Of a stretch of 64,000 bases of DNA, positions 51,474 through 59,915 are shown in pieces (within the stretch, counting starts at the first letter, position 1; each line of letters begins with the position of its first letter). Source of the DNA: Avisuccinivibrio sp964424565 (GTDB lineage: Bacteria; Pseudomonadota; Gammaproteobacteria; Enterobacterales; Succinivibrionaceae); assembly GCA_964424565.1 (NCBI GenBank), contig CAYRIZ010000001.1, positions 33,694-97,693 on the forward strand, read 5' to 3'. The translations under genes were made by a program, and so were the position numbers. Below the pieces are notes generated by a model, which was given only the letters and a program-made list of their open reading frames with translations, ran no database searches and was not told the DNA's origin.

Positions 51474-52403
51474 TCAGCCCAGGCGCAGAGCAGAGAGCAG
51501 CTCCTCTCGCACGGCCGCCGCGTCTACCTCAGTGAGGATTTGATGGCAGGTGCAGTCCTGAAAGTTGCTGTCGGCCGGCATGGAGCCAGGCGGAGTCACG
51601 CTCTGCCCTATGCTGATGCCGGAGGTGATCACCCGGCAGGGCCGATGTATGCCGGCAAAGGCCTCAGGCTGCCTGAGATAAGCCACGGTCAGGGCATCGT
51701 GCACTGCCATGCCGTAGAAGCCTTCCTCCTGCTGAGAAAACTCCAGATATACCCGGCTGATGTCCCTGAGGAAGGGATCGTTGAGGGAAGCTACCTCCTC
51801 CCCGGTCAGCTGCACCTCACAGGTGACATCCAGCGGCACTATAGTAATCGGCCAGTCCGAGCGCAGCACCTGATCGGCCGCCTGCGGATCGGACCAAAAG
51901 TTGAATTCCGCAAAGTTCGACATATTGCCGTAATGGCCGTGATGCCCAAAGGCTCCGCCCATGATCACCAGCTCCCGCAGAGAGCGGCCCAGCTCCGGGC
52001 GCAGGTTCATGAGTACAGCTATATTGGTCAGCGGACCTATGGCCAGAATGGATACTTCACCCGGATGCTTCTGTATGGTATTGATGAGGAAATTTATGGC
52101 ATCGGGAGCGTCGGCGCTGCAGGGATTGTCATACACCCCGCCCAGGCCGTCTGCCCCGTGAATATTGAAGCAGGGCTCCCCCGGCTCCTGCACCAGCGGA
52201 CGGGTGGCGCCGCGGCAGACCTGAGCCTTGATGCCGTAGTGGGCACAGCAGAATTTGGCATTTTTGGCGGCCATATCCACCGGGACATTGCCGCATACCG
52301 TGGTAACACCCAGCACTTCACAGCTCAGCTGGGCATAGCGCAGGGCAAAGGCATCATCTACGCCTATATCAGTATCTATGATGACTTTTCGCTTCTCAGA
52401 CAT
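51474..52403 (-). CDS. Inosine/uridine-preferring nucleoside hydrolase family protein
   Basis: 309 residues. The Ca-binding start KVIIDTDIGVDDAFAL (DTDxGxDD), ILAIGPLTNIAVLM, MGGAFGHHGHYGN and the late VHDALTVAYL are all typical of nucleoside N-ribohydrolases, which release base and ribose. ATG 52403 has GGAG 6 nt upstream; the frame is open further back but that part has no family similarity. It is inserted in the same orientation between yfgM and bamB. Released ribose could enter via RpiB/Prs. Confidence 0.9.
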   Translation of the reverse strand: MSEKRKVIIDTDIGVDDAFALRYAQLSCEVLGVTTVCGNVPVDMAAKNAKFCCAHYGIKAQVCRGATRPLVQEPGEPCFNIHGADGLGGVYDNPCSADAPDAINFLINTIQKHPGEVSILAIGPLTNIAVLMNLRPELGRSLRELVIMGGAFGHHGHYGNMSNFAEFNFWSDPQAADQVLRSDWPITIVPLDVTCEVQLTGEEVASLNDPFLRDISRVYLEFSQQEEGFYGMAVHDALTVAYLRQPEAFAGIHRPCRVITSGISIGQSVTPPGSMPADSNFQDCTCHQILTEVDAAAVREELLSALRLG

Positions 52404-52540
52404 AAAACACTCCACCTCAGTTCTGCAGCTCCGGCGGCAAAATCCCAAAAACCAGGGCGCCCTGCTGTGTGATCCCACAGCCCCAGGCGCCCTGCTGCGG
52501 CAGCTGCAGGCTGCCTTAAACAATTAAAACCCCAAACAGT

Positions 52541-53197
52541 TTACATGCCGATCAGATAAGCCGGGCTGTCACCTTCATTGAGCACATGATCAAATTTCAT
52601 CTGCAATATGGGAGGCACAGGCAGGCCGTGCTCCACGGTGAGATCCAAAGCCTGACGATAGGCATCCCGGGCGCCGCTGCGATCCCCGCCGGACAGCAGG
52701 ATATCGCCGCGCACTTCAGCCGCCTCGGCGGCATAGGCCGGAGCCTTAAGTGAGGACAGCAGAGCCAGGGCCTGCTCGGTGCTGCCGCTTTGATGCAGCA
52801 GTCTGGCCTCGGTGATCACTGCTCCCGGCTGCAGCAGCTCCCCGCCATGCTCCCGGACAAAGGCAATGTTCTCCGCCGCCCCGGCAAAATCACCGGCATT
52901 AATCTGTACGGTGGCTGCATCCAAAGCCAGCACGGAGCCGAAAACATTTTGGTTTTCATTCAAGTAGGTCTGCACCCGCGGCAGAGCGGCTGTGCCCTGG
53001 GACTGCAGCAGCTGCTGCAGCTGATAGACGGCATAGGCCTGCTGCTGATGCTGCTCGAGCTGCCAGCTCTGATACTGTCTCCAGCCTATCATACCGGCCA
53101 GAGCAATCACCACGCCCAGAGTAAGCGGCTTCCAGTACTCAGACCACCACTTTTTGACCGCTTCCTCACGCTCATGATCATCAGTTAAAACATCCAT
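52541..53197 (-). CDS. yfgM: YfgM, TPR-containing inner-membrane protein
   Basis: YfgM is an ancillary factor of the Sec translocon with PpiD. 218 residues (206 in E. coli): cytoplasmic N-terminus with EREEAVKKWWSEYWKP, one transmembrane helix (about 26-41), periplasmic tetratricopeptide-like repeats. AAAGGTG precedes ATG 53197. Lies 10 bp after hisS as in E. coli. Downstream, before the nucleoside hydrolase, near-duplicate GC-rich segments containing GCGCCCTGCTG occur at 52457-52467 and 52487-52497. Confidence 0.93.
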   Translation of the reverse strand: MDVLTDDHEREEAVKKWWSEYWKPLTLGVVIALAGMIGWRQYQSWQLEQHQQQAYAVYQLQQLLQSQGTAALPRVQTYLNENQNVFGSVLALDAATVQINAGDFAGAAENIAFVREHGGELLQPGAVITEARLLHQSGSTEQALALLSSLKAPAYAAEAAEVRGDILLSGGDRSGARDAYRQALDLTVEHGLPVPPILQMKFDHVLNEGDSPAYLIGM

Positions 53198-53207
53198 GGC
53201 TCACCTT

Positions 53208-54488
53208 TTACTGTTGCAGAATGCGTTGGATTAAAGCTGCCGCTTCAGCACAGGGCAGCGTGACCTGGGCGCCGTCACCGCCGCGCAAATCCTTTACCGT
53301 CAGGGTTTGCTGCTGTATTTCATTCTCCCCCAGAATCACGGCTACCCGGGCTCCCAGTTTGTCGGCACGGCGGAACTGCTTTTTGAAGCTGCCGCCGCCG
53401 CAGTGATTCATGATTTTAGCATGAGGCAGGGCAGATCTTAACTGCAGGGCAGTCAGAGCCTGGGCTTTCTCCACCCCGGCACCGGCACCGGTGATATAAA
53501 CATCCACGGCGCTTTCAGCCTTGATCTTCTGCAGGGTGGAAAGCAGCAGCACCAGGCGCTCCAGTCCCAGACCAAAGCCCACAGCCGGGGTGGGATTGCC
53601 GCCTAATTCCGCTACCAGGCCGTCGTAGCGGCCGCCGCCGCACACAGTGCCCTGAGCGCCCAAAGCCGTGGTCACCCACTCGAACACGGTCAGATTGTAG
53701 TAATCCAGGCCGCGTACCAGCCGGGGATTGATCTCAAATTTAATGCCGGCGGCGGTGAGCAGCTCCTGCAGGCCGTTGAAGTGCTGCAGGCTTTCCTCGC
53801 CGAGGAAATCCATCAGCTTAGGGGCGCCCTTGAGTACTTCCCCTACACCAGGATCTTTGCTGTCGAGCACGCGCAGGGGATTGGTATAAAGCCGGCGGCG
53901 GCTGTCTTCATCCAGCTCGTCCTTATGACCTTCCAGGTATTTGACCAGGCTCTCGCGGTAGGCCAGGCGCTCGGCACTGCTGCCCAGGGTATTGAGCTGC
54001 AGAGTCAAATCTTCGGCAATGCCGAACTTCTGCCACAGCACAGCCGAGAGCATGATGATCTCAGCATCTATATCCGGGCCGTTGAGACCGAATACTTCCA
54101 CGCCCAGCTGATGGAACTGCCGGTAGCGGCCCTTCTGCGGGCGCTCATGACGGAACATGGGGCCCATGTACCACAGGCGCTGTTCCTGATTGTAGATGAG
54201 ATTGTGCTCCAGGCAGCAGCGCACACAGCCGGCTGTGCCTTCCGGACGCAGGGACAGGCTCTCACCTGAGCGGTCCTCAAAGGTATACATTTCCTTTTCC
54301 ACCACATCGGTGACTTCACCGATGGCCCGGCAGAACAGATTGGTCTTCTCCAGCAGAGGCATGCGCACCTCGCTGTAGCCAAAAGAGGCGGCAGTCTCAC
54401 GCATTACCTTTTCCACCTGCTGCCATAAGGCAGTATCGGCAGGCAGCAGATCATTCATGCCGCGTACGGCCTGTACAGACAAAGCCAT
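53208..54488 (-). CDS. hisS: Histidyl-tRNA synthetase
   Basis: Class II synthetase, 426 residues (424 in E. coli). Start VRGMNDLLP, motif 2 YMGPMFRHERPQKGRYRQFHQ-type region, histidine-specific LVRGLDYYNLTVFEW and GGGRYDGL are intact. AAGGAA is 6 nt before ATG 54488. Between ispG and yfgM as in E. coli. Confidence 0.97.
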   Translation of the reverse strand: MALSVQAVRGMNDLLPADTALWQQVEKVMRETAASFGYSEVRMPLLEKTNLFCRAIGEVTDVVEKEMYTFEDRSGESLSLRPEGTAGCVRCCLEHNLIYNQEQRLWYMGPMFRHERPQKGRYRQFHQLGVEVFGLNGPDIDAEIIMLSAVLWQKFGIAEDLTLQLNTLGSSAERLAYRESLVKYLEGHKDELDEDSRRRLYTNPLRVLDSKDPGVGEVLKGAPKLMDFLGEESLQHFNGLQELLTAAGIKFEINPRLVRGLDYYNLTVFEWVTTALGAQGTVCGGGRYDGLVAELGGNPTPAVGFGLGLERLVLLLSTLQKIKAESAVDVYITGAGAGVEKAQALTALQLRSALPHAKIMNHCGGGSFKKQFRRADKLGARVAVILGENEIQQQTLTVKDLRGGDGAQVTLPCAEAAALIQRILQQ

Positions 54489-54517
54489 GAAAATTTCCTT
54501 TTAAATTAATCAGTAAA

Positions 54518-55633
54518 TCACAATCCATTGCTGCCTGCAGACTCTGCCGTGACGGCGGCGGCTTTGCTGCGCACGCGCTGTTCCACGATCTCCAGAGCCT
54601 GGGCGGCCTCAAATTTGCCCATCAGCTGACCATCTTCATAGATGAGGCATTTGCCGTGACCGCCGCCGCAGACGGCCACGTCGGCATGGGCCGCCTCACC
54701 CGGTCCGTTGACCACACAGCCCATGACCGCCAGCTTCAGCGGCACGCGTATATCGGCGAGATTCTGCTCCAGGCGGCTGACTATACCCACCACATCTATG
54801 CCGCGGCGGGCGCAGGTGGGACAGGCGGTAATATCCACGCCGCGGGTGCGCAGATGCAGGCTCTTTAATATAGCCCAGCCTACTTTGACCTCTTCCACCG
54901 GATCGGCGGCCAGAGACACGCGCAGGGTATCGCCTATGCCTTCGGAGAGCAGCATGCCTATGCCTATGGAGGAAAGCACGGTACCACCCAGCAGACCGCC
55001 GGCTTCAGTCACCCCCAGATGCAGCGGGGCCTCGGTCTCCCGGGCCAGGGCCCGGTAGCTCTCCAGGCACAAATTAAGCTCTGAGGCCTTGACGGAGAAG
55101 GCGTAATCCCTGAAGGCATGGCTTTCCAAAATCTCAGCCGAGCGCAGGGCGGCCTCCACCATGGCGGCAGGACAGGGCGCGCCGTATTTGCGCACCAGAT
55201 CTTTGTCCAGCGAGCCTGAATTGACTCCCACCCTGATGGGAATGCCATGATCTTCGGCGGACCGGCAGACTGCCTCCACCTTTTCACGCGAGCCTATATT
55301 GCCCGGATTGATGCGCAGGGCTGCCGCCCCGGCATCGGCACAGGCCAGCGCTATGCGGTAATCAAAATGAATATCACAAATCAGCGGCACCGGACTTTGC
55401 TTTACCAATATGGCAAAGCAGTCTGCCGCTTCCATGGAGGGCACGGAGACGCGCACCAGATCAGCTCCGGCATCGGCCAGGGCCTTAATCTGGGCGGCTG
55501 TGGCCGCCACGTCAAGAGTATCGGTGGAGGTCATGCTCTGCACGGAGATCGGAGCCCCGCCGCCTATCAGAACATTTCCCACCTTAATCTGCCAGGATTT
55601 GCGCCTGGCCACAGGCTTTGGTTTCCATTCCAT
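54518..55633 (-). CDS. ispG: 4-hydroxy-3-methylbut-2-enyl diphosphate synthase IspG
   Basis: 4Fe-4S enzyme of the MEP isoprenoid pathway. 371 residues (372 in E. coli). Start with VGNVLIGGGAPISVQSMT, TIM-barrel motif INPGNIGS, and cluster ligands in CPTC and GCVVNGPGEA. The later stretch VAVCGGGHGKCLIYEDG carries two cysteines not in E. coli at that place. Gaps to rodZ and hisS are 33 and 29 bp, so one operon. IspE of the same pathway is at 2 kb. Confidence 0.97.
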   Translation of the reverse strand: MEWKPKPVARRKSWQIKVGNVLIGGGAPISVQSMTSTDTLDVAATAAQIKALADAGADLVRVSVPSMEAADCFAILVKQSPVPLICDIHFDYRIALACADAGAAALRINPGNIGSREKVEAVCRSAEDHGIPIRVGVNSGSLDKDLVRKYGAPCPAAMVEAALRSAEILESHAFRDYAFSVKASELNLCLESYRALARETEAPLHLGVTEAGGLLGGTVLSSIGIGMLLSEGIGDTLRVSLAADPVEEVKVGWAILKSLHLRTRGVDITACPTCARRGIDVVGIVSRLEQNLADIRVPLKLAVMGCVVNGPGEAAHADVAVCGGGHGKCLIYEDGQLMGKFEAAQALEIVEQRVRSKAAAVTAESAGSNGL

Positions 55634-55666
55634 GGCTAAATCCCCACTAAACTGCCGGCGCAGGCT

Positions 55667-57337
55667 TTAGCGCTGCGGCAGCACAAAGGACACCTGCCGC
55701 TCACGCGGTGTGATCAGGCGTCCGCCCATATAAGAGACGCTGATGCGGGCACTGTCGGTCACCTCAATACGGATGGGCGGAATGCCGGTAATGCTGACCC
55801 GGCTGCCCTTGCCGTAATTGCCTGAGGCCAATACCTTGCCGCGCTGATCGGTCACCCGCAGGAAGACCTCATCGCTGACGGTGATCTGAGCAGAATTCAA
55901 TGAAGCCAGTCCGTCCCGGCCCTCTACCCGTACCCTGGAGGATATATCCCTCAGGGTAGAAGCCAGAGCCGGTTTGGCCGGTTCCGGTTCTGCTGCCGGG
56001 GCCGGGGCCGGCGTCAGGGTAATGGAGCCTTCCCGGCTGCCTGCCGGACTGTCCACCACCTGCACCCTGGTACTCTCAGCCGAGGCGGCAGTTTGCGCTG
56101 CCGGCTGAGGCTGAGGCTGCGCCTGATTGGCAGCGGCCGGAGCTGCCGGAGCGGGCTTGGGCTCTGCTGCCTTGGAGGTCAGCAGCGGCTCGGCAGTATC
56201 CACGGCAGCAGGCTGTTTGATATCCGCTGCAGTCAGTTCATTGGTACCCAGAGCACTGGCCTGGGCCTCAGCCTTCCTGGTATTGAGATCTGCTGCCGTC
56301 TGCGGCTGCTTACTGGAGGTCTCTGTCACCCCTGCTGACTGCTGATTGAGATTGAGGCTGCCCTCCACGGCCGGAGCCGGGATGGAGCCTGAAACCTCGC
56401 CACTGACGCTGTCGGCGGTGATGATCACTTCCTGATGCTGCTGATCTACCGGTCTGGTGTACAAATAATGCAGCAGCAGAGCGCCGGCAATGAGAACGAA
56501 CAGCAGAATATAGACAATGCGTCTGAAACGGCTGCCTTTTCTGCGGCCGGAGGACCGGCGCTGCAGGCGCAGAGTGCGGGAAAGGGTCTCTGCCTGCTTT
56601 TGTACCTCTTTGACATTGTGATCATACAGCTCAACTACTATCTGCGGATCTATATTGACCAGTCTGGCGTAATTGGCAATATGGCCCCGCACAAAGGCCG
56701 CAGCCGTAGGCTGATTTAAGCGGTCATTTTCAATATCGTTGATGCTGTTGACGCGCAGCCGCAGGCGCATAGCTATATCCTGCTGCGACAGTCCCAGCAG
56801 CTGCCGGGCATGCTTTAAAATGGCACCGGGCTGATTGGGCACTTCTTCATCGCTGAGGCTGGGGTTGGGAGTTTGGCGGGCCTGATCCGCAGCCTGCCCC
56901 CTGCTCCCTGCCGCCTGCGGGGTTGCCGGCTCTGCCTGCGGCAGAGCATAGGAAAAGTCAGCCCCCGTAGGTCCAGACTGGAAAGGAATGGGCTCGCCTG
57001 CGGCCGGCTGGGCCGGTGCGCTGGCTCCTGTTCCTGCGGCCTGGCCTGAGGCATGCACTCCGCGGCCCAGACGACGTCTGCCGTCTTCCAAATCAAAATC
57101 CGCCGAATGAAAAGCCGGCAGGCCCTGCTCCTGAGAAGAGGCATTCGGCTGCGGCGGCAGACCGGCCCCGATGCCGCTTGGGGAAGAAGACTCCGGCTGC
57201 TGCGGGCCCTGTCCTGCCGGCACAGTTTCATCGAACACCGGATCCTGCCTTGCAAAGGCTGAATCTGCATCTGCATTACGGCCGCCGCGCAAACTGCGGG
57301 GCAGACGGCCGTCAGACGGCTCAAAATTATCAGTCAT
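55667..57337 (-). CDS. rodZ: Cytoskeletal protein RodZ with a long N-terminal extension
   Basis: Links MreB to the elongation machinery. Helix-turn-helix domain at about 170-235 (KHARQLLGLSQQDIAMRL, FVRGHIANYARL), a basic stretch, transmembrane helix at 274-293, then a Pro/Ala/Gln-rich periplasmic linker and a C-terminal beta domain (DEVFLRVTDQRGKVLASGNY). It has 556 residues against 337 in E. coli. About 165 residues precede the helix-turn-helix, where E. coli has about 15. The extension is rich in Ala, Pro, Gln and Gly. No strong Shine-Dalgarno precedes ATG 57337, but no better start is near the domain. Confidence 0.92.
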   Translation of the reverse strand: MTDNFEPSDGRLPRSLRGGRNADADSAFARQDPVFDETVPAGQGPQQPESSSPSGIGAGLPPQPNASSQEQGLPAFHSADFDLEDGRRRLGRGVHASGQAAGTGASAPAQPAAGEPIPFQSGPTGADFSYALPQAEPATPQAAGSRGQAADQARQTPNPSLSDEEVPNQPGAILKHARQLLGLSQQDIAMRLRLRVNSINDIENDRLNQPTAAAFVRGHIANYARLVNIDPQIVVELYDHNVKEVQKQAETLSRTLRLQRRSSGRRKGSRFRRIVYILLFVLIAGALLLHYLYTRPVDQQHQEVIITADSVSGEVSGSIPAPAVEGSLNLNQQSAGVTETSSKQPQTAADLNTRKAEAQASALGTNELTAADIKQPAAVDTAEPLLTSKAAEPKPAPAAPAAANQAQPQPQPAAQTAASAESTRVQVVDSPAGSREGSITLTPAPAPAAEPEPAKPALASTLRDISSRVRVEGRDGLASLNSAQITVSDEVFLRVTDQRGKVLASGNYGKGSRVSITGIPPIRIEVTDSARISVSYMGGRLITPRERQVSFVLPQR

Positions 57338-57380
57338 GTTTATTCTGGTATTGAACTACATCAGTAAGATCCCTGCCGTC

Positions 57381-58466
57381 TTAAGCTGAGATCTGTGCCT
57401 TAATCCTGTTTTTGACCTGACCTGCCAGCTGGCCGCAGGCGGCGGCAATATCATCGCCGCGGGTAGTGCGGGTGATCACGGTAAAGCCGTACTCATAAAG
57501 TACTTTGCAGAAGCGGTCAATACGACTGCCGCTGGGACGGCGGTAAGGAGAGCCTTCATGCGGATTGAAGGGAATGATATTGATCTTGCAGGGTACTCCG
57601 CGCAGCAGCGCCGCCAGGGCATGGGCCTGATCGGTGGAATCATTGACATGATCCAGCAGCACATATTCTATGGTCACCCTGCCGCAGTTGGCATTGGAGG
57701 CATCCAGGTAATGTCTGACGGCAGTAAGTACTTCCGCTATTTTATAGCGGCGGTTCAGCGGCACCAGCTCATCGCGCAGGGCATCATCAGGGGCATGCAG
57801 AGACAGAGCCAGGGCCACGTCCACCTTGCCGGCCATCTTTTCTATGATGGGAGCCACGCCTGAAGTGGAAATGGTCACCCGGCGCTTGGACAGCCCAAAG
57901 GCATAGTCGGACAGCAGCAGCTCGGTCACCTTGAGCACATTGCTCAAATTGAGCAGAGGCTCACCCATACCCATCATCACCACATTGGAAATAGGCTTTT
58001 GTTCGCGGTTTTCACAAAAACCCACCCGGCTGGAGGCGGCAAAAACCTGGCCTATGATCTCACTGACGGTTAAATTGCGGTTGAAGCCTGAGGCTCCGGT
58101 GCGGCAGAAGGAGCATTTGACCGGGCAGCCCACCTGAGTGGAAATACACAGGGTATTGCGATCTTCCTCGGGGATGAGCACGGTTTCCACTACCTGACCG
58201 TCGCCCAAATCCAGGGCCCATTTAATGGTGCCGTCGGCCGAGCGCTGCTCGGTCAGAATATCCGGGGCTTTGATATAAGCAACTTCAGGGAGCCTCTGCC
58301 GGAGATCCTTTTTGATATTGCTCATCTTTTCAAAATCAGTAACGCCCCACTGATAGATCCATTTTAAAAACTGCTGAGCCCGAAATGGCTTTTCTCCCAG
58401 GGACACGCAGAAATCCCTGAGCTCATCCGGACTTAAATTAAGCAAATTGACGCGGGTGTCTGACAT
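57381..58466 (-). CDS. rlmN: 23S rRNA/tRNA m2A methyltransferase RlmN
   Basis: Radical-SAM enzyme that methylates A2503 of 23S rRNA and A37 of some tRNAs. 361 residues; the cluster motif CPVKCSFCRTG, KPISNVVMMGMGEPLLN and the resolving region near the end are present. ATG 58466 is chosen; the TTG at 58481 has no ribosome-binding site. It opens the rlmN-rodZ-ispG-hisS-yfgM-bamB series. Confidence 0.96.
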   Translation of the reverse strand: MSDTRVNLLNLSPDELRDFCVSLGEKPFRAQQFLKWIYQWGVTDFEKMSNIKKDLRQRLPEVAYIKAPDILTEQRSADGTIKWALDLGDGQVVETVLIPEEDRNTLCISTQVGCPVKCSFCRTGASGFNRNLTVSEIIGQVFAASSRVGFCENREQKPISNVVMMGMGEPLLNLSNVLKVTELLLSDYAFGLSKRRVTISTSGVAPIIEKMAGKVDVALALSLHAPDDALRDELVPLNRRYKIAEVLTAVRHYLDASNANCGRVTIEYVLLDHVNDSTDQAHALAALLRGVPCKINIIPFNPHEGSPYRRPSGSRIDRFCKVLYEYGFTVITRTTRGDDIAAACGQLAGQVKNRIKAQISA

Positions 58467-58637
58467 CGAAATTTTTCTCAAAAAAGTGAAACAGCTAACA
58501 GATTTGAATCTGGTGCTGCATTATAGCAGGCTGCAGGCAGGAATGGACTTTCTCAGAAACCGCCCCCCGATGTTTTCTCCCCACCAAAAAGCCGGCCCGG
58601 GACGGATCGGGGCAGGACTGCTGCCCCCTGGCAGAGA

Positions 58638-58964
58638 TCAGCTGTGGTACAAAAAGATGAACACTACCATGAACACTATGAAGGCTGCTACCAATATGGA
58701 GGGCAGCCAGGGCCTGATGCGGCTGTAGTGCTGCACCAGAGGCGGTATTTTGTCCCATTCAGAGCGGGGATAGCAGAAAAAGGGGCGCACCTTGTGCCTG
58801 TTGTAATAGGTCATGATGACCCCGCCGCAGGAAGGACAGTAATCCTGATCGGGCAGACCTTTGAAATCCTCAGGACGCGGGACTACCTCCCGGCCGCAGT
58901 GCTGACAGGTAACTTTGCGGCTGCGGGCGGCGGCATTGACCGCCTGACTGACATTTTTCGGCAT
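58638..58964 (-). CDS. Small zinc-ribbon protein with C-terminal membrane helix
   Basis: 108 residues: CQHC (20-23) and CPSC (43-46) form a zinc ribbon, a basic linker, then one transmembrane helix near the end (SILVAAFIVFMVVFIFLY). It is probably tail-anchored with the ribbon in the cytoplasm. No family recognised. GAGG is 5 nt before ATG 58964. It follows cobB on the same strand; a role cannot be deduced. Confidence 0.75.
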   Translation of the reverse strand: MPKNVSQAVNAAARSRKVTCQHCGREVVPRPEDFKGLPDQDYCPSCGGVIMTYYNRHKVRPFFCYPRSEWDKIPPLVQHYSRIRPWLPSILVAAFIVFMVVFIFLYHS

Positions 58965-58999
58965 GTAACCTCACTAAACACTCACTGACATAAACCTGC

Positions 59000-59064
59000 G
59001 GCAGATCCGATCTGCCACGGTATTTTTATGTTTATTTTAATGTGTTTATTTTAAGGCTGCAGCC
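59000..59064 (-). repeat. Hairpins and direct repeats between cobB and the zinc-ribbon gene
   Basis: GGCAGAT/ATCTGCC (59000-59016) is a perfect hairpin; GTTTATTTTAA is repeated at 59030-59040 and 59044-59054; and GGCTGCAGCC (59055-59064) is a perfect palindrome just after the cobB stop. On the minus strand the palindrome followed by TTAAAATAAA could be a weak cobB terminator. Confidence 0.45.
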
Positions 59065-59077
59065 GCAAAACAGCTGT

Positions 59078-59806
59078 TCAATCGTGCAGCAGCGTGCCGC
59101 TTTTGAGCAGTGCGTCAACAAAAAGCGGCAGTTTCTCCCCTGCTTTGCCGTAACAGCCGCAATTGAAGCTGTCCGTGCCGGCAGTGCGGGTCAGATTAAA
59201 CTCCATGCACACGGCTCCGCGGGAGCGGGCATAGCGGCAGAAACCCGCGGCCGGATACACCACCCCGGAGGTGCCGACGGCCATAAAGAGATCGCATTGA
59301 TCCAGAGCCGCTCCTATCTCATCCATGCGATAAGGCACTTCCTCAAAGAACACTATATCCGGGCGCAGGGCGGCAGTGCCGCAGTAAGGACAGACATCAT
59401 CAGGCGAGCTGTCTGCAAAATAAGGAAAGCGGCGGTCACAGTGCACGCACCACAGGCTGTTGAGCTCTCCGTGCATGTGAATCACCTCCGGGCTGCCGGC
59501 CTTTTCATGCAGATCATCTACATTCTGCGTCACCAATGTCACGCTGCCGCCGCGGGCCGTCCACTCCTGCTGCAGTCTGACCAGGGCCAGATGGGCGGGA
59601 TTGGGCTTTTTTTGTTTCAGGCTCTGGCGCATGCCATTGTAAAAGTTGTGCACCAGCACAGGATTGCGCCGCAGCGCCGCCGGCACACATACATCTTCTA
59701 TGCGGTGGTTTTCCCACAGTCCGGTCTCTGATCTGAACACCGGAATGCCGGATTCAGCTGAAATGCCGGCTCCGGTCAGGATCACAATATGCTGATATCT
59801 GTCCAT
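59078..59806 (-). CDS. cobB: NAD-dependent protein deacylase (sirtuin, CobB-like)
   Basis: Sirtuin removing acyl groups from lysines with NAD. 242 residues: GAGISAESGIPVFR (NAD site), TQNVDDLHEKAG, catalytic His112 in HMHGEL, zinc cysteines 120, 123, 139 and 142, and GTSGVVYPAAGF. In class III sirtuins Tyr and Arg of a YxxR motif hold succinyl-lysine; here FYNGMR has Tyr56 but Met59 at the Arg position. AGGAGG is 4 nt before ATG 59806. Confidence 0.92.
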   Translation of the reverse strand: MDRYQHIVILTGAGISAESGIPVFRSETGLWENHRIEDVCVPAALRRNPVLVHNFYNGMRQSLKQKKPNPAHLALVRLQQEWTARGGSVTLVTQNVDDLHEKAGSPEVIHMHGELNSLWCVHCDRRFPYFADSSPDDVCPYCGTAALRPDIVFFEEVPYRMDEIGAALDQCDLFMAVGTSGVVYPAAGFCRYARSRGAVCMEFNLTRTAGTDSFNCGCYGKAGEKLPLFVDALLKSGTLLHD

Positions 59807-59915
59807 CTGTCCTCCTGGTCTGCACCTGGATTGTTTACTGCAGCTTCATCACATCCATTGTAATCCAAACCCGCCGCCGGCAGAAAAACCCAGCTCTCCA
59901 GGCAGGCGGTGGAGC

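Noticed and set aside
52466..52479. TGTGTGATCCCACA upstream of the nucleoside hydrolase as a CRP site
   Set aside because: The arms are symmetric but two bases too close together and lack the TGTGA/TCACA ends.
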